From Firmicutes bacterium UBA5493 (lineage in GTDB: Bacteria; Bacillota; Limnochordia; Darwinibacteriales; Darwinibacteriaceae): a stretch of 45,651 nt of DNA. Within the stretch, counting starts at the first letter, position 1; the number at the start of each line of letters is the position of its first letter. The stretch is from NCBI GenBank assembly GCA_002424045.1, contig DIPH01000037.1, forward strand, positions 22,103 through 67,753. Reading direction: 5' to 3'. The notes below the pieces were generated by a model, which did not search any database, was not told the DNA's origin, and saw only the letters and a program-made list of their open reading frames with translations. Position numbers and translations under genes: made by a program. Below, in pieces: positions 1 to 8,668 of the stretch.

Positions 1-525
1 TTTGTCCAGACCGGTACCCCACTTCTCGTCATCAGAGATTACCCCATCGTCACCTCTCATGGCTTAAGGCGCGGGGCTATCACCCTTATGCGCTTTTTTG
101 TGATTCTCTGTTCGGCTGCAGTCATGGCCGCCGAAAACAGCCGACGAGTGCTCGCTGCCCTGAATAAACTGAAAATACCATACCTTTTCTCCTTTATGCT
201 CATGATCGCTTTGCGATTTATACCTTCCTTCAGCGCTTCCTTTTCCGACTCAATTATTGCCCTCCAATTGCGTGGAGTTGAGCTAAGAAAGATCCCTTGG
301 CGCAAGAGATTACGTATGTATGGCCATCTCCTACTCCCAGTTGTGGCCGACGCCGTTGTGAAGTCTAGGGTGCTCGCTATGGTGATGGAAGCTCGGGGTT
401 TTGGCGCTTTTAGCAAGCGGACAAGTTTTTTGGACGTGAGCATGACCCCCTGTGATTGGGTCTTGATAGGGGCACTTTTTGGTCTGGGCATAGCTGCCTT
501 TGGCGCTTACTATCTCTTTGGTTAG
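1..525 (+). CDS. ECF transporter transmembrane protein EcfT/CbiQ type, C-terminal part
   Basis: The frame is open from base 1, so the start lies outside the window and 174 residues are visible. This family is the membrane scaffold of energy-coupling-factor vitamin or metal transporters, joining two ABC ATPases to a substrate-binding S component. Visible evidence is the hydrophobic segments and the two Arg-Gly coupling motifs (LQLRGVELRK and VMEARGFGAFSK) spaced as in EcfT/CbiQ. The next gene, a MobB-like P-loop protein, starts 10 bases after the TAG stop, so they are probably co-transcribed. The substrate cannot be read from this fragment. The molybdenum-enzyme neighbourhood would fit a metal or a cofactor precursor, which is inference. 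Confidence 0.85.
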   Translation, partial: FVQTGTPLLVIRDYPIVTSHGLRRGAITLMRFFVILCSAAVMAAENSRRVLAALNKLKIPYLFSFMLMIALRFIPSFSASFSDSIIALQLRGVELRKIPWRKRLRMYGHLLLPVVADAVVKSRVLAMVMEARGFGAFSKRTSFLDVSMTPCDWVLIGALFGLGIAAFGAYYLFG

Positions 526-535
526 GGGGCCTTGT

Positions 536-1285
536 ATGAAGGCAATTGCAATTAACGGCACATCGAATTCTGGTAAGACCACTGTCTGCGAAGTCATCAT
601 TAAGGGGCTTCGCGAGCGCGGTTATACTGTGGGATCCGTTAAAGAAATTCATTCTCCTGATTTTGCCCTCGATCCCGATCTAGGGGAGGACACGGGGCGT
701 CACCGCAACAGCGGCTCCCAGCTAGTGACTGCTCGCGCCTTTTACGAGACAGACGTCCTTTACCAGGAAAAGCTCTCCATAGACGAGATCTTAAAGCATT
801 ATGACCATGACTTTGTGATCCTAGAAGGCGTTACAGACTGTAATTGTCCCAGGATTCTGACAGCACATAATGAAGACGAGGTCAAAGAGCGAATGGATGA
901 GCGGGTCGTAGCTGTCTCGGGAGTATTGGCCAACACGGACCCCCCAGAGGTCTTGGGTTTTCCAGTTTTCCATGCCCTGAAAAACCCAAAGGGGTTGGTC
1001 GACTTTGTGGAGGAGCGTGCCTTTGAACCCCTTCCCTCCTTTGATTCGGACTGCTGCTCCCTGTGCGGCTATAGCTGCCGAGAACTCTCTGGACGGATCG
1101 CCAGACAAAAGGCAAGAAGGGACGACTGCGTCTTGGATACCCAGATGGTCGAGCTTGTGATCGATGGGGTTGCCATTCCTATGGTACCCTTTGTACAACG
1201 TATCCTGAAAAATGCAGTTCTGGGAGTGGCCAAGGAGCTCGATGGCTATAAACACAGTAAAATCGAGGTCAGGTTGAAGATATGA
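536..1285 (+). CDS. MobB-like P-loop NTPase with cysteine-rich C-terminal part
   Basis: This encodes 249 residues from the ATG at 536, preceded by a GGGGG ribosome site; an upstream in-frame TTG would add 12 residues without family similarity. The N terminus has a P-loop, GTSNSGKTT (residues 8-16), as in MobB, the GTP-binding partner of MobA in molybdopterin-guanine-dinucleotide synthesis. At 249 residues it is longer than the usual MobB of about 170. The extension holds a cysteine cluster (CCSLCGYSC, about residues 173-181) that could bind metal or an Fe-S cluster. It overlaps the following kinase-like gene by 4 bases (ATGA), indicating translational coupling. Its place upstream of a Mo/W formate dehydrogenase, mobA and fdhD supports a cofactor role. 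The exact function is not established. Confidence 0.7.
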   Translation: MKAIAINGTSNSGKTTVCEVIIKGLRERGYTVGSVKEIHSPDFALDPDLGEDTGRHRNSGSQLVTARAFYETDVLYQEKLSIDEILKHYDHDFVILEGVTDCNCPRILTAHNEDEVKERMDERVVAVSGVLANTDPPEVLGFPVFHALKNPKGLVDFVEERAFEPLPSFDSDCCSLCGYSCRELSGRIARQKARRDDCVLDTQMVELVIDGVAIPMVPFVQRILKNAVLGVAKELDGYKHSKIEVRLKI

Positions 1286-1890
1286 GATTCAAATCGAAGA
1301 AGAACAGGGTCACTTTAGAAGGTGGAATCGTCGTCAAGCGCCATGGGGACAGAGACTCGCTTCTCCATGAAGCACGTACCCTTGAGCATCTGCGTCAGGC
1401 GGGGCTTGCGGTACCTGCCCTTTTAGGTGTCGAAACGAACACGCTCAAGCTCGAATACATGGAAGGTCCAACCTATGTAGACCTTGTGGAGACGATGACG
1501 CCCGAGCAGGCCGAAGCGTTAGGGGCTTGGCTCGCTGACTATCACCGCATTACGGGTTTTCTTCGAGGCGATTGTAACTTACGGAATTTCTTGTGGGCTA
1601 ATGGGAGATGTGTAGGTGTGGATTTTGAATACCCACCTACTTGCGGAGAACGAGAGATGGACATGGGGAAGATCCTCGCCTTTGCCGTCACCTATGATCC
1701 GCCGTTTACACCTGCAAAGGCCGCTTGTGGTCGCCTTATAATTCAGGCCTTCAGGCAAACAGGCGGGATGCTGGAGATCGCGAGGATACGAGAAGCTTAC
1801 CTCCATGAGATCGCCTTAATGAATGATCGCAGGAGAAACTTTTTTGCGTATTCTCACAGCGCAGCCTCGTTTTTTGATGGGCTCTGTTAA
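1282..1890 (+). CDS. Small protein-kinase-like / aminoglycoside-phosphotransferase-fold protein
   Basis: This is a 202-residue protein that starts inside the previous gene's stop (ATGA overlap). It keeps a minimal kinase core: a lysine in VVKRHG (about residue 19), a catalytic-loop-like RGDCNLRNFL matching the HGD(x4)N pattern with the first His replaced by Arg, and a VDFE segment in place of DFG. The length and the missing C-lobe helices resemble Bud32/RIO-like mini kinases. Its substrate is unknown. Coupling to a MobB-like gene suggests a role with that protein, but this is inference. After the stop, 103 bases precede the formate dehydrogenase genes; they contain a -10-like TAGAAT at 1943-1948 but no convincing -35. 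Confidence 0.65.
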   Translation: MRFKSKKNRVTLEGGIVVKRHGDRDSLLHEARTLEHLRQAGLAVPALLGVETNTLKLEYMEGPTYVDLVETMTPEQAEALGAWLADYHRITGFLRGDCNLRNFLWANGRCVGVDFEYPPTCGEREMDMGKILAFAVTYDPPFTPAKAACGRLIIQAFRQTGGMLEIARIREAYLHEIALMNDRRRNFFAYSHSAASFFDGLC

Positions 1891-1993
1891 GAAAAGATCC
1901 AAAACCAACCAAAGGAATATCTATGTTAATGCCTAATTAAGATAGAATGCTATGTAATAAGAAACACGAAAAATAGTTCCACAGGAGGTAAAT

Positions 1994-2467
1994 ATGGGGA
2001 AATGCAATTGTAAAACAGCCCGGGATGAGCTAAGTGAAGTTCTTGAAGCTTAGCGGGGTCAAGAATCAGCTCTCATCGAGGTGCTCCACAAGGCGCAGGA
2101 AATCATGGGTTATCTTCCCCGGGATGTTCAGGAGGCAGTGGCCGAGGGATTGAACGTTCCCTTGAATAAGGTGTATGGTGTGGTTTCCTTCTATCATCAC
2201 TTTACTGTGGAGCCTAAAGGAAAGTATCAGATCGCCGTGTGTAATGGAACCGCTTGCTATGTAAAGGGGGCTCCTGCAATTATTAGTGGTTTAGAAGAAG
2301 AGCTGGGCATTAAGGCCGGGGAGACCACGAAAGATGGGAAGTTCTCTTTGGCCGCCGTGCGCTGTCTAGGGGCTTGCAGTCTCGCTCCGGTCATGACCAT
2401 CAACCAAAAAGCCTATGGTCTAATGAACGCAGACAAAGCGGTAGATGTTCTCAAACAGTACGAGTAA
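1994..2467 (+). CDS. NuoE/HndA-type [2Fe-2S] subunit of NAD-linked formate dehydrogenase, with internal in-frame TAG
   Basis: A strong ribosome site (AGGAGG, 1983-1988) sits 5 bases before the ATG at 1994. Codons 1-19 give MGKCNCKTARDELSEVLEA, then TAG (2051-2053), and the same frame continues with RGQESALIEVLHKAQEIMGY and the whole NuoE fold. The N-terminal segment resembles normal family members, so the TAG interrupts conserved sequence. The next in-frame start is GTG at 2081, with no good ribosome site. The thioredoxin-like domain has both cysteine pairs of the [2Fe-2S] cluster (CNGTAC and CLGAC). It works with the NuoF-type and FdhA genes just downstream. The TAG may be a nonsense mutation, a sequencing error, or read through. 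Many genes here end in TAG, which argues against general recoding. Confidence 0.8.
2051..2053 (+). other. In-frame TAG codon inside the NuoE-type gene
   Basis: The TAG falls at codon 20, between LSEVLEA and RGQESALIE. Comparable NuoE/HndA proteins usually have an aromatic or other ordinary residue here, so a single base change from TAC or TAT is the simplest origin. Confidence 0.85.
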
Positions 2468-2492
2468 TGAACGGGGATGGAGGTGAACCTTA

Positions 2493-4379
2493 ATGATTAA
2501 AACCTTAGAAGATTTGAAGGAATTTAGAAAGCAGCAGGAAGAACGCTTGCGTCAGCAAGAAATGGAGACGCAGGCTAAAATACTTGTTGGTATGGGAACC
2601 TGCGGTATCGCCGCGGGGGCCCAAGATGTCTATGATGCCATCTGTGATGAGCTCAAGAAACGCAATATCGAGGATGTTGTGGTGGCACAAACAGGGTGTA
2701 TCGGCTTTTGTGCCCAAGAACCATTGGCGGAAGTGCTAATCCCTGGCGCCCCGAAAGTCTTGTACGGTCACATAGATGCTGAAAAAGCTAGGGAAATCGT
2801 TGCCCAGCATATTGAGGGCGGTAAGGCAATCAGCCAGTGGGCTGTGAACGGTGGAGGCTTGCTTCCAGAGGACTCGCAGGCCAAGACTGAGATCGTGGAT
2901 TATAACGAAGTGCCGTTTTTTAAACACCAGGTGCGCATTGCACTTAGGAATTGTGGACTCATTAATCCTGAATCCATCGGGGAATATACGATGCGTGATG
3001 GCTACCAGTCTTTAGCGAAGGTATTGACTGAGATGGCTCCCGGCGAAGTCATAGAGGAGATCAAAAAGTCGGGCCTGAGGGGGCGGGGTGGCGGAGGATT
3101 CTCCACCGGAATGAAGTGGGAATTTGCCTACAAGCAGCCCAAGGGACAAAAATACATTGTTTGTAATGCCGATGAAGGTGACCCTGGCGCCTTTATGGAT
3201 CGCAGTATCTTAGAGGGTGATCCCCATAGTGTAGTGGAAGGCATGGCCATTGGTGCTTATGCCATTGGCGCCAACAAAGGTTATGTCTATTGCCGGGCTG
3301 AATACCCCATCGCTGTGAAGCGCTTGAACCTGGCCATTTCTCAAGCCAAAGAACAGGGCCTTTTAGGAAAGGACATTTTTGGTACGGGCTTTGATTTTGA
3401 TTTGGAGGTCCGCCTTGGTGCCGGTGCCTTTGTCTGTGGTGAAGAGACCGCCTTATTGGCTTCTATTGAGGGTGAGCGTGGTGAACCCCGGTTGCGTCCG
3501 CCATATCCAGCAGTGTCAGGGCTGTGGGGCAAACCCACAATTATCAACAATGTGGAGACCTTTGCCAACATAGCTCCCATCATATACAGGGGTTCGGACT
3601 GGTTTGGTAGCATTGGTTCCGACAATAGTAAGGGTACCAAAGTGTTTGCCCTGGCTGGCGAGATCAATAACATCGGCCTCGCGGAAATTCCTATGGGTAC
3701 CACCTTGCGTGAAGTCATCTTTGATATCGGCGGCGGAGTTCCCGAGGGAAAACGCTTCAAAGGGGCTCAGACCGGAGGGCCTTCAGGTGGCTGCATACCA
3801 GCTGAGTTCTTGGATACGCCCATTGACTATGACAACCTCGCCAAACTAGGAACCATTATGGGTTCGGGCGGATTAATCATTATGGCAGAAGATACGTGTA
3901 TGGTGGACTTAGCCCGCTTCTTTCTGGACTTTACCCAAGAGGAATCCTGTGGCAAATGTCCCCCATGCAGAGTGGGAACCACTGTGATGCTAGATATGTT
4001 AAACAGAATTGTGGACGGTAAAGGCGAAGAGGGAGACCTGGAAAAGCTCAAGGAGCTCGGAGAAAACATCAAAGCAGCGTCCCTCTGCGGTCTCGGACAG
4101 ACTGCTCCGAATCCAGTATTGAGCACAATGCGTTATTTCCGTGAAGAATATGAGGAGCATGTGCACGACAAGAAGTGTCGAGCGGGCGTTTGTGCCGCCC
4201 TCTTCCAGTATTATATTATCGCCGAGAAATGTAAACGTTGCGGCATCTGTGCTAAGGTTTGTCCGGTTCAGTGCATAAGTGGTGATAGGCAAACGCCCTA
4301 TGTCATAGACCAGGATCGCTGCATTAAGTGTGGGGCTTGCATGGACGCTTGCCGGTTTGACTCTATCATCAAGAGATGA
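2493..4379 (+). CDS. NuoF/HndC-type NADH:acceptor subunit of formate dehydrogenase
   Basis: The 628-residue flavoprotein starts at ATG 2493 after GGAGGTGA. The order of parts is: an N-terminal thioredoxin-like [2Fe-2S] domain (Cys37, Cys69, Cys73), the NADH/FMN Rossmann region with GLRGRGGGGFSTG (195-207) and NADEGDPGAFMDR (225-237), the SCGKCPPCR [4Fe-4S] motif, and a C-terminal two-cluster ferredoxin (CKRCGICAKVCP and CIKCGACMDAC). This layout matches HndC/HydB-type subunits rather than the shorter NuoF of complex I. It passes electrons between NAD(H), the NuoE-type subunit and the selenoprotein FdhA encoded 23 bases downstream. The extra ferredoxin domain would allow ferredoxin interaction, so electron bifurcation is possible but not shown by sequence. 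Confidence 0.93.
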   Translation: MIKTLEDLKEFRKQQEERLRQQEMETQAKILVGMGTCGIAAGAQDVYDAICDELKKRNIEDVVVAQTGCIGFCAQEPLAEVLIPGAPKVLYGHIDAEKAREIVAQHIEGGKAISQWAVNGGGLLPEDSQAKTEIVDYNEVPFFKHQVRIALRNCGLINPESIGEYTMRDGYQSLAKVLTEMAPGEVIEEIKKSGLRGRGGGGFSTGMKWEFAYKQPKGQKYIVCNADEGDPGAFMDRSILEGDPHSVVEGMAIGAYAIGANKGYVYCRAEYPIAVKRLNLAISQAKEQGLLGKDIFGTGFDFDLEVRLGAGAFVCGEETALLASIEGERGEPRLRPPYPAVSGLWGKPTIINNVETFANIAPIIYRGSDWFGSIGSDNSKGTKVFALAGEINNIGLAEIPMGTTLREVIFDIGGGVPEGKRFKGAQTGGPSGGCIPAEFLDTPIDYDNLAKLGTIMGSGGLIIMAEDTCMVDLARFFLDFTQEESCGKCPPCRVGTTVMLDMLNRIVDGKGEEGDLEKLKELGENIKAASLCGLGQTAPNPVLSTMRYFREEYEEHVHDKKCRAGVCAALFQYYIIAEKCKRCGICAKVCPVQCISGDRQTPYVIDQDRCIKCGACMDACRFDSIIKR

Positions 4380-4402
4380 CAGAAAGGAGATGTGATGTGT
4401 AA

Positions 4403-7090
4403 ATGTTAAACGTAACCATTGATGGTCAACGACTACAGGTTAAAGAAGGCACGACAATCTTGGAAGCCTGTGAGCTTGTGGGCGCTGAAATCCCCACTTT
4501 GTGCCATCTCAAACACCTTGCACCTGAAGGCTCCTGCCGCATGTGTGTCGTTGAGGTCAAAGGGGCCCGGGACCTGAGGGTTTCCTGTGCCACTGTGTGC
4601 GACGAAGGCATGGAAGTGGTCACCATGAACGAGAAGATCCATGCCTGGCGGCGCTTCATTGTGGAAATGCTCCTGGCTGACCATCATATAGATTGTTTTG
4701 CCTGCTCAGATACTGGGCAGTGTAAACTCTACCAATATGCCCTGGATTACGGCATCCGGGAGCCGCGGTTTAAGGTAGAAGCTCGGGACTGGGAAAAAGA
4801 CGAGTCTAACCGCTTTTTTGACTACGATCCCCATAAGTGCATTCTTTGCCGTAGATGTGTCAGGGTTTGTAACGACCGCCAGGTTAACCACACCCTGAAC
4901 CTCAGTGGTCGAGGGATTGATACCAAGGTTGGCATGCCCTTTAACGAGCTTTTCATTGACAGCAATTGTGTTTCCTGTGGCAACTGTGTTTCGGTTTGCC
5001 CAACGGGGGCCTTGGCAACAAAATCAAGTAGACATTATCGATCCTGGGAAGTCACAAAAACTCGCACGACCTGCTCGTATTGCGCTGTAGGTTGCCAGAT
5101 GGACTTAATTGTGAAAAAGGGTAAGGTGGTTGGAGTTGAACCGGCTGACGGCCACTCCAATAAGGGTCTATTATGCGTGAAGGGCAAGTTTGCCTATAAA
5201 TTCATTGATCATCCTGACCGGCTTACTACACCATTGATCCGAAAAGATGGTGCTCTTACTCCCGCGAGCTGGGATGAGGCCCTTGATTATGTTGTAGATA
5301 GTCTGCAGAGGATTAAGGTCGAAAGTGGCCCTGATGCCATTGCGGGTTTCTCCTCTTCAAGGACTACGAATGAGGACAATTATGTGTTTATGAAGATGAT
5401 GAGGGCGGCCATAGGCACCAACAGTGTGGACAATTGTGCCCGTGTTTGACACGCTCCTACGGTGGCTGGTCTAGCCATCACGTTAGGTAGCGGAGCCATG
5501 ACAAATTCCGTAGCGGAAGTCATAGACGCCGATGTCATTTTCTTGTTCGGATCCAACCCAACGGAAGCTCATCCAGTTATGGGTGCTCAGATACGTCAGG
5601 CGAGACAAAGAGGTGCCAAGCTGATTGTGGCCGATCCTCGAGTGATCGACTTGGCTAAAGAAGCCCAGGTGCACCTGCAGCTAACGCCGGGTACGAATAT
5701 TGCCCTTTTGAATGGTATGATGCACACGATTATCACTGAAGGTTTGATGGATAAGGACTATGTGGAAAACCAGACCGAGGGCTTTGACGCACTCTGGGAG
5801 GTTGTGAAAGATTACACGCCAGAAAAGGCTGCCCAAATTTGCGGAGTTGATCCAGAAGATCTGAAGGCAGCCGCCAGACTTTATGCCAGTGGCAAGCGTG
5901 CACCGATTTATTACTGCCTAGGTGTGACAGAGCATTCTTCGGGGACTTCGGGCGTTATGTCCATCTCGAACCTGGCCCTCCTCTGCGGCAATGTGGGTAA
6001 GGATGGCGCCGGTGTCAACCCCCTGCGCGGACAGAATAATGTACAGGGTGCCTGTGATATGGGGGCTATACCTGCCATGTATTCTGGCTATCAGAAGATT
6101 TCTGATCCCGAGGTACGGGCTAAGTTCTCTAAGGCCTGGGGTGTTGAGTTGTCAGAGGCTCCCGGTCTTACTAGCATTGAAGCCATGAATGGGGCCGTGA
6201 GCGGTGATGTGCGGGCGATTTACATTATGGGCGAAAATCCTATGCTTAGTGATCCCAATACTACTCATGTGGAGAAGGCTTTGAGAAATCTCGACTTTTT
6301 GGTGGTGCAAGATATCTTCCTCACCGAGACTGCGGAGCTTGCAGATGTGGTTCTTCCAGCGACTTGTTTCGCCGAGAAGGAAGGCACCTTCACCAATACC
6401 GAGCGCAGGGTGCAAAGGGTGCGCAGGGCTGTGGAAGCTCCCGGGGAAAGTCGGGAAGATTGGGCTATTCTCGCAGAAATCATGCGCCGCTTTGGTGTAG
6501 AACCTGGGTTTAGCTCAGCCAAGGAAATAATGGACGAGATTGCAGAGCTCACTCCTTCTTTCGGAGGAATCAGCCATGAACGTCTAGAAAAAGAGCAGGT
6601 CCAGTGGCCTTGTCCCACTCCTGATCATCCTGGTACTCCTATTTTGCATTTGGGTAAATTCTCCAGAGGAGAGCGGGCTTTGTTTAGACCATCGCCCCAT
6701 ATTCCTTCAGGGGAATTGCCTGATGACGATTATCCCATGCTTCTTTCTACGGGACGGCTACTCTATCACTATAATACCCCAACCATGACCGGAAAGAACG
6801 AAGAGCTGATGGAGATTGAAGGACGTTCTTTTATAGAGATCAACCCCGTTGATGCTGCTAAACATGGTTTGGATCAGGGTGGAAGGGTGAAAGTTGCCTC
6901 CAGAAGGGGCGAAATTGAAGCGGAAGCTCGGGTCACTGAGCGGGTGCCAGAAGGTGTACTCTTCATGCCTTTCCACTTTGCTGATGGTTCCGCGAATGTA
7001 CTCACAAGCAGTGAGGTGGATTCCATTAGTATGACGCCCGAATACAAAGTCTGTGCTGTGAAAGTTGAAAGGGCTTCGTCACATGCCTAA
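4403..7090 (+). CDS. Formate dehydrogenase catalytic subunit, selenoprotein with NuoG-type N terminus
   Basis: One 895-residue protein is read through a UGA at codon 349 as selenocysteine. It oxidises formate or reduces CO2 at a Mo/W-bis-pterin site. The N terminus has a NuoG-like [2Fe-2S] set (Cys34, 45, 48, 62), a His94-Cys98-Cys101-Cys107 cluster site and an eight-cysteine ferredoxin (146, 149, 152, 156, 189, 192, 195, 199). The molybdopterin domain begins with its own cluster (Cys224, 227, 231, 258). UGA sits in NCARV-Sec-HAPTVAGL, exactly where FdhF-type enzymes carry Sec, and the frame continues to TAA at 7088. Domain layout resembles the soluble NAD-dependent FdsA/FdsB/FdsG enzymes, but with Sec. 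mobA overlaps its end by 8 bases. Confidence 0.95.
5447..5490 (+). promoter_or_regulatory. Bacterial SECIS element and Sec UGA codon
   Basis: UGA is at 5447-5449. A 7-bp stem (GGTGGCT 5461-5467 with AGCCATC 5473-5479, one G-U pair) closes the pentaloop GGTCT at 5468-5472. The loop begins 18 bases after the UGA, the same distance and same loop as in the E. coli fdhF SECIS. This is the binding site of SelB in the coding region. selA, selB and selC are not in the window. Confidence 0.93.
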
Positions 7091-7679
7091 ATTCAATAGC
7101 GCTGTTATCCTTGCGGGTGGGAAATCCACCCGCATGGGTTTTGATAAGCAACTTTTACAGATGCAGGATCGGTCCATTGTGCAGCACTTGATTGACGTCT
7201 TACGCACCCGTTTTGGGGATATTATGGTGTCGAGTAGCACTCCAGAGCTTTACGAACAGACCGAGGTACGGGTGATTCAGGATATTCATGAGGGTATTGG
7301 GCCTTTAGGGGGTATTCACTCGGCGCTTCGTAGCGCTAAAAGTGAGGCGGTCTTTGTAATCGCCTGCGACATGCCCTATGTGGAGATTCCCTATATTGAT
7401 TATATGATGGGGGAAATGGCCAAGGGATGTCATGATGCCTGCGTTACAGAGCGCGGAGACCACCTAGAGGTTTTCCACTCTTTTTATTGTCGTTCCGCTC
7501 TACCTACCCTTGAGCTTGAGCTTGCCGAGGGGCGTTATTCGGTGCAGCGTTTCACTAGGAAAATCGGTGCCTTAGTCATTCCTGAAGCGAGCGCAGCGCC
7601 ATTTCTTCCCGATTGGCGGGTCTTTACAAACTTGAACACTCAGGAAGAGTATGAAGAATTTCGCCGCACTCGCTTGTGA
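7083..7679 (+). CDS. mobA: Molybdenum cofactor guanylyltransferase MobA
   Basis: The protein is 198 residues from ATG 7083, inside the last codons of fdhA; an upstream TTG at 7065 is in frame but adds six residues before the fold. MobA joins GMP to molybdopterin to make the guanine dinucleotide cofactor required by FdhA. The nucleotide-binding signature LAGGKSTRMGFDKQLL lies at the N terminus, followed by GPLGGIHSAL and the metal-binding ACDMPYV. Overlap with fdhA and the nearby fdhD mark it as part of the formate dehydrogenase operon. Confidence 0.93.
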   Translation: MPKFNSAVILAGGKSTRMGFDKQLLQMQDRSIVQHLIDVLRTRFGDIMVSSSTPELYEQTEVRVIQDIHEGIGPLGGIHSALRSAKSEAVFVIACDMPYVEIPYIDYMMGEMAKGCHDACVTERGDHLEVFHSFYCRSALPTLELELAEGRYSVQRFTRKIGALVIPEASAAPFLPDWRVFTNLNTQEEYEEFRRTRL

Positions 7680-7704
7680 GAGCCGATGGAGAGGATGGTG
7701 GATC

Positions 7705-8406
7705 ATGGATGTTTCGAAGGGGTTTGAGATTGTCAGAATCGAAGAAAATAGGGCAAGTACTGTTCACGACCAGGTTATTGTCGAGTACGACCTCGCCGTT
7801 TCTCTAAATGGAGAGCACTTTGTTGACATGCTCTGTACACCAAGGGACCTGGAGTGCCTAGTCTATGGGCACCTCTTCGCGGAAGGCGTGATTCGTAGAA
7901 AAGCGGATGTACGAAAACTCAAGATCACCGAGCATAGGGCAGATATAGTGTTGGAGCCAAATGTGCAGATTGAAGGAAAAACAGAGCTGCAGAAGAAGGT
8001 GCTTCTGCATCCCCAAGACATTTTTGACGCTGTTGGGGCTTTTCACAGCCAATCAGGGCTTTTCTCTGATACCGGTGGGGTGCATAATTGTGCACTTCAT
8101 CATAGTAATGGGGACAGGATCTTCATGGAGGATCTAGGAAGGCATAATGCAGGAGACAAAGCACTGGGGAACGCTCTTCTAGAAGGGTGGGATCTTTCCC
8201 AAGTCTATATGATCACCAGTGGAAGAGTCCCAAAATATATGGCTCAAAAGGCTATAAATACAGGTGTCTCTATCATTATATCCAAATCGCCCCCAACAGA
8301 TAAGGCAGTAGAACTGGCCCGTGCGAATAACCTGACGCTGTGTGGTTTTGTCAGGGGAAGACGTATGAACATCTATAGTGGTCTAGAGCGTATTTTGAGG
8401 GATTAG
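7705..8406 (+). CDS. fdhD: Formate dehydrogenase accessory sulfurtransferase FdhD, lacking the CxxC loop
   Basis: The 233-residue protein starts at ATG 7705 behind GGAGAGGATGG; an upstream ATG at 7651 lies inside mobA. FdhD transfers sulfur from a cysteine desulfurase to the Mo/W site of formate dehydrogenase and binds the bis-pterin cofactor. Family blocks seen are CTPRDLECLVYGHLFAEGV, DTGGVHNCAL, EDLGRHNAGDKALG, TSGRVPKYMAQKA and the C-terminal GFVRGRRMNIYSG. The CGxCG loop known in E. coli FdhD (Cys121, Cys124) is expected before LLHPQDIF, but the sequence there is VQIEGKTELQKK with no cysteine. It is the last gene of the operon. Confidence 0.92.
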   Translation: MDVSKGFEIVRIEENRASTVHDQVIVEYDLAVSLNGEHFVDMLCTPRDLECLVYGHLFAEGVIRRKADVRKLKITEHRADIVLEPNVQIEGKTELQKKVLLHPQDIFDAVGAFHSQSGLFSDTGGVHNCALHHSNGDRIFMEDLGRHNAGDKALGNALLEGWDLSQVYMITSGRVPKYMAQKAINTGVSIIISKSPPTDKAVELARANNLTLCGFVRGRRMNIYSGLERILRD

Positions 8407-8459
8407 GGATCTGTTTGGTGTTGAAGGAAGATTGTGCGACATTGCGGGAGTTCTCCGGT

Positions 8460-8626
8460 CCATAGACACCCTGGAAAGACTATGGTATGATTAAAGAAGC
8501 CGCTGGCAGAAGCCAGCTACCAGGCATTATAGCACCGGCGTCAAAGTGAGCTTCATATTGTACAACGAAAGGTTACCACGAAGGTACCATTGTCCTTGAA
8601 GGGGCTTGTATCGTTGTGGTTTTTTT
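8460..8626 (+). promoter_or_regulatory. Structured leader with alternative hairpins and a terminator ahead of the ECF S-component gene
   Basis: Several helices can be drawn. CCATAG (8460-8465) pairs with CTATGG (8480-8485). GCTGGC (8502-8507) pairs with GCCAGC (8512-8517) over an AGAA loop and is enclosed by TGGTA (8483-8487)/TACCA (8518-8522), which competes with the first helix. A long helix ACAACGA (8562-8568)/TCGTTGT (8611-8617) holds two smaller hairpins and is followed by seven T (8620-8626), as in an intrinsic terminator. The gene's ribosome site lies 30 bases beyond. This is the layout of a transcription-attenuating riboswitch. I cannot match it confidently to a known class. Confidence 0.5.
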
Positions 8627-8668
8627 GTGTTTGGGAATCGTGGACTAGTGAGTGTTAAGGAGGAAAAA

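Noticed and set aside
4403..5449. Formate dehydrogenase catalytic gene as a truncated gene plus a second gene at 5462
   Set aside because: Both halves share one frame, separated only by a UGA in the Sec context NCARV-x-HAPTVAGL with a SECIS hairpin, so this is one selenoprotein.
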